From: Neptuniibacter victor
GTDB taxonomy: Bacteria > Pseudomonadota > Gammaproteobacteria > Pseudomonadales > Balneatricaceae
DNA: 64,000 nt
NCBI GenBank assembly: GCA_027943745.1
Contig: AP025763.1
Span: forward strand, 3,888,147-3,952,146
Direction of reading: 5' to 3'
Part shown: positions 59,780 to 64,000 of the stretch, one piece after another
Position numbering within the stretch: the stretch's first letter is position 1
How the letters are laid out: each line of letters starts with the position of its first letter
Notes under the pieces: generated by a model
The model's database searches: none
Seen by the model: only the letters and a program-made list of their open reading frames with translations
What the model was told of the DNA's origin: nothing
Translations under genes and position numbers: made by a program

Positions 59780-60862
59780 CTAGCACAAACTACCATCAGC
59801 TATTCGAAATGTGGCTATATCCGTTTGTGGATCCCAATGCGACATAAGCGCTTGGTCATCTACACAAGTTATAAAACATTGGTTAGAGCTTTGCTCTAAC
59901 ACTTTACAGAACAGTTCTCCGTGCACTTGATCTAACTCTGAAGGTAGATCATCAATAAGATAGATACACGGGCGGCTATTCATCCGCTGAAACAATGCAC
60001 CTTGAGCAAGCTTAAGGGCACTGACGACTAATTTCTTTTGACCTCGAGATAAACGTTCAGCGGCATTATGCCCATCAACCTTTAATCGCAAATCTGCGCG
60101 CTGCGGGCCACTCGCTGTAAAACCTTGACGAAGATCGCGCTCAAAATTACTCGCTAAAACTTCATCTAAAGGTCGTTTTTTATCCCAGCCATAACTAAAC
60201 CCTAATTCAATATGAGTCCCTTCTAATAGCTGTGAAACCACTGCTTCAAACTCGGGTTTCAGCAAACTAAGGTACTCTGTTCTTAAACGGGTTAGTTGAT
60301 CTGAAAAAGCGATAAACTCACGATCCCAAACCTGACGTAACTTATTGTCAATACTACCACATTTCAACAAAGTATTTCGCTGTTTTAATACGCGTCTAAA
60401 ACCTCTCCACAACCTAATAAACGCCTTATCTGCATGGAAAACACCCCAATCTAAAAATTGGCGCCTTATCGCAGGTGAACCTTCCAAAAGCATAAAAGTA
60501 TCAGCGTTAATGACTTGCAGAGGAACCAGCTCTGCAAGGGTTGATAGATCAATATCAGAGCCTTCATAGCGTATCCGAGCTTCTCCCTCGGCAGGACGTT
60601 CAACACCTAATGATTGTGCCAGACCTTGCACCATAGGATCGATTGAACCAAATACCGTGGCAGCGCTCTGCTCACTTTGCACAAGATGTTTTGCTTTATT
60701 CGTACGGAATGATCGCGTAAGGCCTAAAATGTTAATTGCTTCAAGAATGCTGGTCTTACCGCTGCCATTCTCCCCACAAATAATATTGATCGCTTGAGAG
60801 GGCGCGAAGGAGATCGAGCTTATATTGCGAACGTGTTGTATCTGTAGTTTAGATATGGACAT
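59780..60862 (-). CDS. recF: Recombination mediator RecF
   Basis: 360 residues of the SMC-like RecF family: Walker A GENGSGKTS at 30-38, the ABC-type signature RLSRGQKKLVVSALKLAQ, and the Walker B region PCIYLIDDLPSELDQVH. It loads RecA at gaps with RecOR. It is between dnaN (80 bases upstream) and gyrB (30 bases downstream), conserved origin order. Confidence 0.98.
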   Translation of the reverse strand: MSISKLQIQHVRNISSISFAPSQAINIICGENGSGKTSILEAINILGLTRSFRTNKAKHLVQSEQSAATVFGSIDPMVQGLAQSLGVERPAEGEARIRYEGSDIDLSTLAELVPLQVINADTFMLLEGSPAIRRQFLDWGVFHADKAFIRLWRGFRRVLKQRNTLLKCGSIDNKLRQVWDREFIAFSDQLTRLRTEYLSLLKPEFEAVVSQLLEGTHIELGFSYGWDKKRPLDEVLASNFERDLRQGFTASGPQRADLRLKVDGHNAAERLSRGQKKLVVSALKLAQGALFQRMNSRPCIYLIDDLPSELDQVHGELFCKVLEQSSNQCFITCVDDQALMSHWDPQTDIATFRIADGSLC

Positions 60863-60942
60863 CAGGCGGGGAGGGTATATGGGAGCTTATAATAGCCCCC
60901 AAGTGATAAATCTAATAGGTAATTCACAGTCAATGCTGTGAA

Positions 60943-62046
60943 TTACATACGCATTGGCATAACAACGTAAACACTACCTTCTTCATCAAATCCCTCTACA
61001 AGCGCACTAGAGTTAGAATCAGATAAGGTTAAACGTACGACGTCTGAATTAAGAATAGATAAGCAATCCAGTAGGTAGTTAACGTTAAAGCCAACTTCTA
61101 AGCTATCGCCATCGTAATCGACTGCTAGCGTCTCTTCTGCTTCTTCCTGTTCAGGGTTATTAGCCATGACTTGAAGATAGCCCGATGACAGCGCAAGACG
61201 CACACCACGATATTTCTCGTTAGAAAGTATCGCGATACGGCTAAGTACCTGACGCAGTTCCATGCGATCACTTAGGAGTATTTTGTCGCCATTTTTCGGA
61301 ATAACGCGCTCATAATCAGGGAATTTGCCATCAACAAGCTTAGAAGTGAATGTAAAATCACCAACATGTGCACGTATATGACTAGCACCGATAACAAGTC
61401 GCAGTTCATCTTCTCCGTTTTGTAGAAGACGCGCTAGCTCCAAAATACCTTTACGTGGAACGATGATTTGATGCTGTAAACCCTCTTGTGCTTCAACAGG
61501 CGTTACACTCGTCGCTAGACGATGTCCATCTGTTGATACCGAACGCAACTGGCCGTCAGCAATCTCAAGCAGCATACCATTCAAGTAGTAACGCACATCT
61601 TGCTGCGCCATGGAGAAACCTGTTTTATCAATCAGGTTTCGTAACTGCTGTTGGATCATAGACAGCTCTAGTGTTTCTGGGCTGTCTTCAACATTTGGAA
61701 ACTCTGCTGCAGGGAGAGTAGATAGGCTAAAGCGACTACGACCTGCTTTGATCACCATCTTCTGACCCGTAAGCGTCAGTTCGATTCGTGCAGAATCTGG
61801 CAGCGATTTACAGATATCCATCAGCTTACGTGCAGGTACTGTGACAGAACCCGCTTCAGCAGGTTCATCCAGTGTCACACGTCCAACCAGCTCGACCTCA
61901 AGGTCAGTACCGGTCATAGACAGCTGATCTCCTTCGGCTACCAATAAAATATTGGATAGCACTGGCAATGTCTGTCGACGTTCCACCACACCTGCTACTA
62001 ATTGCAGAGGCTTAATAAGCGCTTCACGTGAGATGACAAATTTCAT
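60943..62046 (-). CDS. dnaN: DNA polymerase III sliding clamp (beta)
   Basis: 367 residues, three repeated clamp domains. The N-terminus KFVISREALIKPLQLVAGVV, RRQTLPVLSNILL, RKLMDICKSLP, and the C-terminal partner-binding pocket region ending YVVMPMRM are typical. The homodimer ring holds Pol III on DNA. It lies 46 bases downstream of dnaA. Confidence 0.99.
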   Translation of the reverse strand: MKFVISREALIKPLQLVAGVVERRQTLPVLSNILLVAEGDQLSMTGTDLEVELVGRVTLDEPAEAGSVTVPARKLMDICKSLPDSARIELTLTGQKMVIKAGRSRFSLSTLPAAEFPNVEDSPETLELSMIQQQLRNLIDKTGFSMAQQDVRYYLNGMLLEIADGQLRSVSTDGHRLATSVTPVEAQEGLQHQIIVPRKGILELARLLQNGEDELRLVIGASHIRAHVGDFTFTSKLVDGKFPDYERVIPKNGDKILLSDRMELRQVLSRIAILSNEKYRGVRLALSSGYLQVMANNPEQEEAEETLAVDYDGDSLEVGFNVNYLLDCLSILNSDVVRLTLSDSNSSALVEGFDEEGSVYVVMPMRM

Positions 62047-62092
62047 CGTTTACCCACCTACCTTTAATATATGGCCGGTCTAACCGGTATAT

Positions 62093-63700
62093 TTACGCCG
62101 TTAAATGGCGCAGTAAATTCTTATAATCTTCTCTGATATCCGAATCACTTTCACGTAGCTCCTTGATCTTACGACAAGCGTGGAGCACTGTTGTGTGATC
62201 TCGACCACCAAACGCATCACCGATTTCCGGTAAACTGTGGTTGGTCAATTCTTTAGATAAACTCATCGCCACCTGGCGCGGTCTAGCTACAGAACGACTG
62301 CGTCTCTTCGACAGCAGATCAGAAACCTTAATTTTATAATAATCAGCTACAACTCGTTGAATATTATCAATACTAACCTGTTTATCCTGCAATGCCAGCA
62401 GGTCTTTCAGAGATTCTTTAATAAAAGGTGTCGTAATCGCACTGCCCGTAAAGTGAGCATTAGCAATAACGCGCTTTAACGCACCTTCAAGCTCTCGAAC
62501 ATTTGAGCGAATCTTCTGAGCTAAGAAGAAAGCAGAATCATCTGGCAGGCGTACCCGCGCTTCATCAGCCTTCTTCATTAATATAGCAACACGCGTTTCA
62601 AGTTCCGGTGGCTCAATGGCAACCGTTAAGCCCCAGCCAAAACGCGATTTTAAGCGTTCTTCTACGCCATTAATCTCTTTAGGATAGCGGTCACTGGTTA
62701 AGATCATCTGCTGACCACCTTCAAGCAGTGCATTGAAGGTGTGGAAAAACTCTTCCTGTGAGCGCTCTTTGCCCGCAAAGAACTGTATGTCATCAATAAG
62801 TAACGCATCTACAGAACGGTAGTAACGCTTAAAATCATTGATCGCATTCAGTTGCAGTGCCTTAACCATGTCCGCAACGAAACGCTCAGAATGCAAATAT
62901 ACTATTTTAGCATTCGGGTTTCGTTTTAACATTTCATTACCCACCGCGTGCATCAAGTGGGTTTTACCTAAGCCTACACCACCATAGATAAACAGAGGGT
63001 TATAGGATACCCCCGGATTATCACCTACCTGACGGGCAGCGGCGAGTGCAAGCTGGTTAGATTTACCTTGAACAAAACTATCAAACGTAAACGATTGATT
63101 TAAATTCGATTGCGGATGCTTTAAACCACCTTCTACATTTACACGTCGTTCCTGAGAATGACCCGGTTGATGATGTGTAGTTTGGTGATGTGTAGGGGGC
63201 GCCGCCGGTGTCGGCATATGCATCGGCATCTGAATTTGAGAGGGTTCAGGTTCTTGTATACCCGGTTGGAATACATTCTCTCTTGGCGCTTCAATAACAG
63301 GTGCTACAGGTGCAGGTTGCGCAACTGTTTGCTCATGCTCCGGCACAAAAGCCGGTTCAGGTGCAGAACTAAACGTAGGTTGAGCAACCGGTGCTGGAGT
63401 AGGACGACGATTATGAGTTGCCGCAGCAGTACGTGGTCGAGGAGGAGCCCCTCGATTATTGGTGACCTCTAAAGCAACTTCCGTCGCAATATCACCGCTA
63501 ACATCACAGACAACTTGACGAATACGAGAGAGAAATTTGTCATTCACCCAATCACGCACGAAACGATTCGGAGCTACGAGAACTAACCGATCAGCACTAT
63601 CTGGAGAGACCTTTAATGGTCTTATCCAAGTATTATATTGCTGAACGGGAAACTCATCCTGAAGGCTGTGCAAACAACGCGCCCAAAGTTCCGTCGACAT
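62093..63700 (-). CDS. dnaA: Replication initiator DnaA
   Basis: 535 residues, longer than the 467 of E. coli because domain II (about 85-200) is expanded into a low-complexity Pro/Gln/His/Ala linker. Domain I ([20 protein letters not shown]) comes first. Domain III has the Walker A GGVGLGKT at 240-247 and Walker [13 protein letters not shown]. Domain IV contains [20 protein letters not shown] and [15 protein letters not shown], which reads DnaA boxes. It leads dnaA-dnaN-recF-gyrB. The upstream 300 bases hold DnaA boxes. Confidence 0.99.
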   Translation of the reverse strand: MSTELWARCLHSLQDEFPVQQYNTWIRPLKVSPDSADRLVLVAPNRFVRDWVNDKFLSRIRQVVCDVSGDIATEVALEVTNNRGAPPRPRTAAATHNRRPTPAPVAQPTFSSAPEPAFVPEHEQTVAQPAPVAPVIEAPRENVFQPGIQEPEPSQIQMPMHMPTPAAPPTHHQTTHHQPGHSQERRVNVEGGLKHPQSNLNQSFTFDSFVQGKSNQLALAAARQVGDNPGVSYNPLFIYGGVGLGKTHLMHAVGNEMLKRNPNAKIVYLHSERFVADMVKALQLNAINDFKRYYRSVDALLIDDIQFFAGKERSQEEFFHTFNALLEGGQQMILTSDRYPKEINGVEERLKSRFGWGLTVAIEPPELETRVAILMKKADEARVRLPDDSAFFLAQKIRSNVRELEGALKRVIANAHFTGSAITTPFIKESLKDLLALQDKQVSIDNIQRVVADYYKIKVSDLLSKRRSRSVARPRQVAMSLSKELTNHSLPEIGDAFGGRDHTTVLHACRKIKELRESDSDIREDYKNLLRHLTA

Positions 63701-64000
63701 AGGGGAGAGGCCCTTCTCTAATCCTGTGATTATGGTTATTAGTATCGCACCCAGAAAATGCAGAAGAACTGCATAAAGGAGATGATCCCGAGTTATCTAT
63801 AGATTCTAACGACTTCTGCTTCACTTATCCACAAAGCAGCGTGCTTTTTTTTACCTAATTTCAATCTTGGCTCCTGTTGTAAAAGCCTGATAAGTAAAGG
63901 GCTTGGGAAAAGTTATCGAACGCTTTTTCGCAACTAAATAACAACTAACCCACTTTTTATCCCTAAAGTTATACAGTCATAATAGTGCGTTATTTAGGGT
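63701..64000. other. oriC: Part of putative oriC / dnaA promoter region
   Basis: The 300 bases upstream of dnaA are AT-rich with no gene. A perfect DnaA box TTATCCACA lies at 63825-63833, and weaker box-like sequences occur at 63793 (TTATCTATA) and 63957 (TTATCCCTA). In Pseudomonas the origin is in this dnaA-rpmH gap, so the window probably ends inside or beside oriC. The far edge and the AT-rich unwinding element are not fully in view. Confidence 0.65.
63825..63833 (+). promoter_or_regulatory. DnaA box
   Basis: TTATCCACA is an exact match to the strong DnaA-binding consensus. It is 125 bases upstream of the dnaA start and may serve origin firing, dnaA autoregulation, or both. Confidence 0.85.

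Noticed and set aside
62018-62032. Third parS-like sequence (TTCACGTGAGAT) within dnaN
   Set aside because: Only the central part matches; the outer bases break the palindrome, and it is within a coding region.

Overview
The window comes from a marine gammaproteobacterium of moderate GC (about 43-45% by eye), most likely an Oceanospirillales relative such as Neptunomonas, Amphritea or Marinomonas. The genus is a guess from protein flavour and gene content, not from a search. The right end is the replication-origin neighbourhood (dnaA, dnaN, recF, gyrB on the minus strand). From memory, the order dnaA-dnaN-recF-gyrB / gmhB-glyS-glyQ / trkA-rsmB-fmt-def / LysM-dprA-tsaC-hemF-aroE matches the Pseudomonas origin region, with the same relative orientations.

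Layout. (1) 1-16.5 kb is rich in signalling genes: a PAS-rich sensor kinase cut by the window edge, a LapG-type protease, a histidine kinase paired with an HD-GYP response regulator, two overlapping solute-binding proteins without permeases, an EAL/HDOD protein, a 40-residue membrane peptide behind a sigma-54-like promoter, an NMT1-like binding protein followed by a GGDEF/EAL enzyme, and a CheY-like receiver. (2) 16.5-19.5 kb is the zinc locus znuA / zur-znuC-znuB with a Zur box in the divergent promoter. (3) 19.5-25.3 kb holds housekeeping and miscellaneous genes (EamA exporter, sorbosone-dehydrogenase-like protein, yheV-prlC, yrdA, a lipoprotein). (4) 25.4-31.6 kb is a Fur-box-led imelysin / di-heme oxidoreductase / imelysin / DUF1513 operon, followed by a LbtU-like outer-membrane porin preceded by two abutting Zur-like boxes. 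(5) 31.8-49.8 kb is conserved housekeeping: Lon-like protease, aroE-hemF-tsaC-purE, dprA-LysM, def-fmt-rsmB-trkA-trkH, ytoQ, glyQS, gmhB. (6) 49.8-57.3 kb is an accessory segment between gmhB and gyrB. It carries a small Cys protein, a solute-binding protein, a MetR-like regulator, an aspartoacylase, the mesD-mesX (DUF1852) methionine-synthase pair, and a sparse AT-rich stretch with a secreted hypothetical protein. (7) 57.3-64 kb holds gyrB-recF-dnaN-dnaA and part of the putative oriC.

How it fits together. Two parS sites bracket gmhB close to the origin, as expected for ParB-dependent origin segregation. Zinc control (Zur, Znu and possibly the porin) and iron control (Fur box, imelysin operon) sit side by side, so metal acquisition is a theme of the middle of the window. 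The left third looks like a c-di-GMP and surface-attachment signalling neighbourhood with several periplasmic ligand-binding proteins. The most distinctive metabolic unit is the MesD/MesX folate-independent methionine synthase with a MetR-like LysR regulator nearby. No rRNA, tRNA, insertion sequence, prophage or CRISPR array was recognised.
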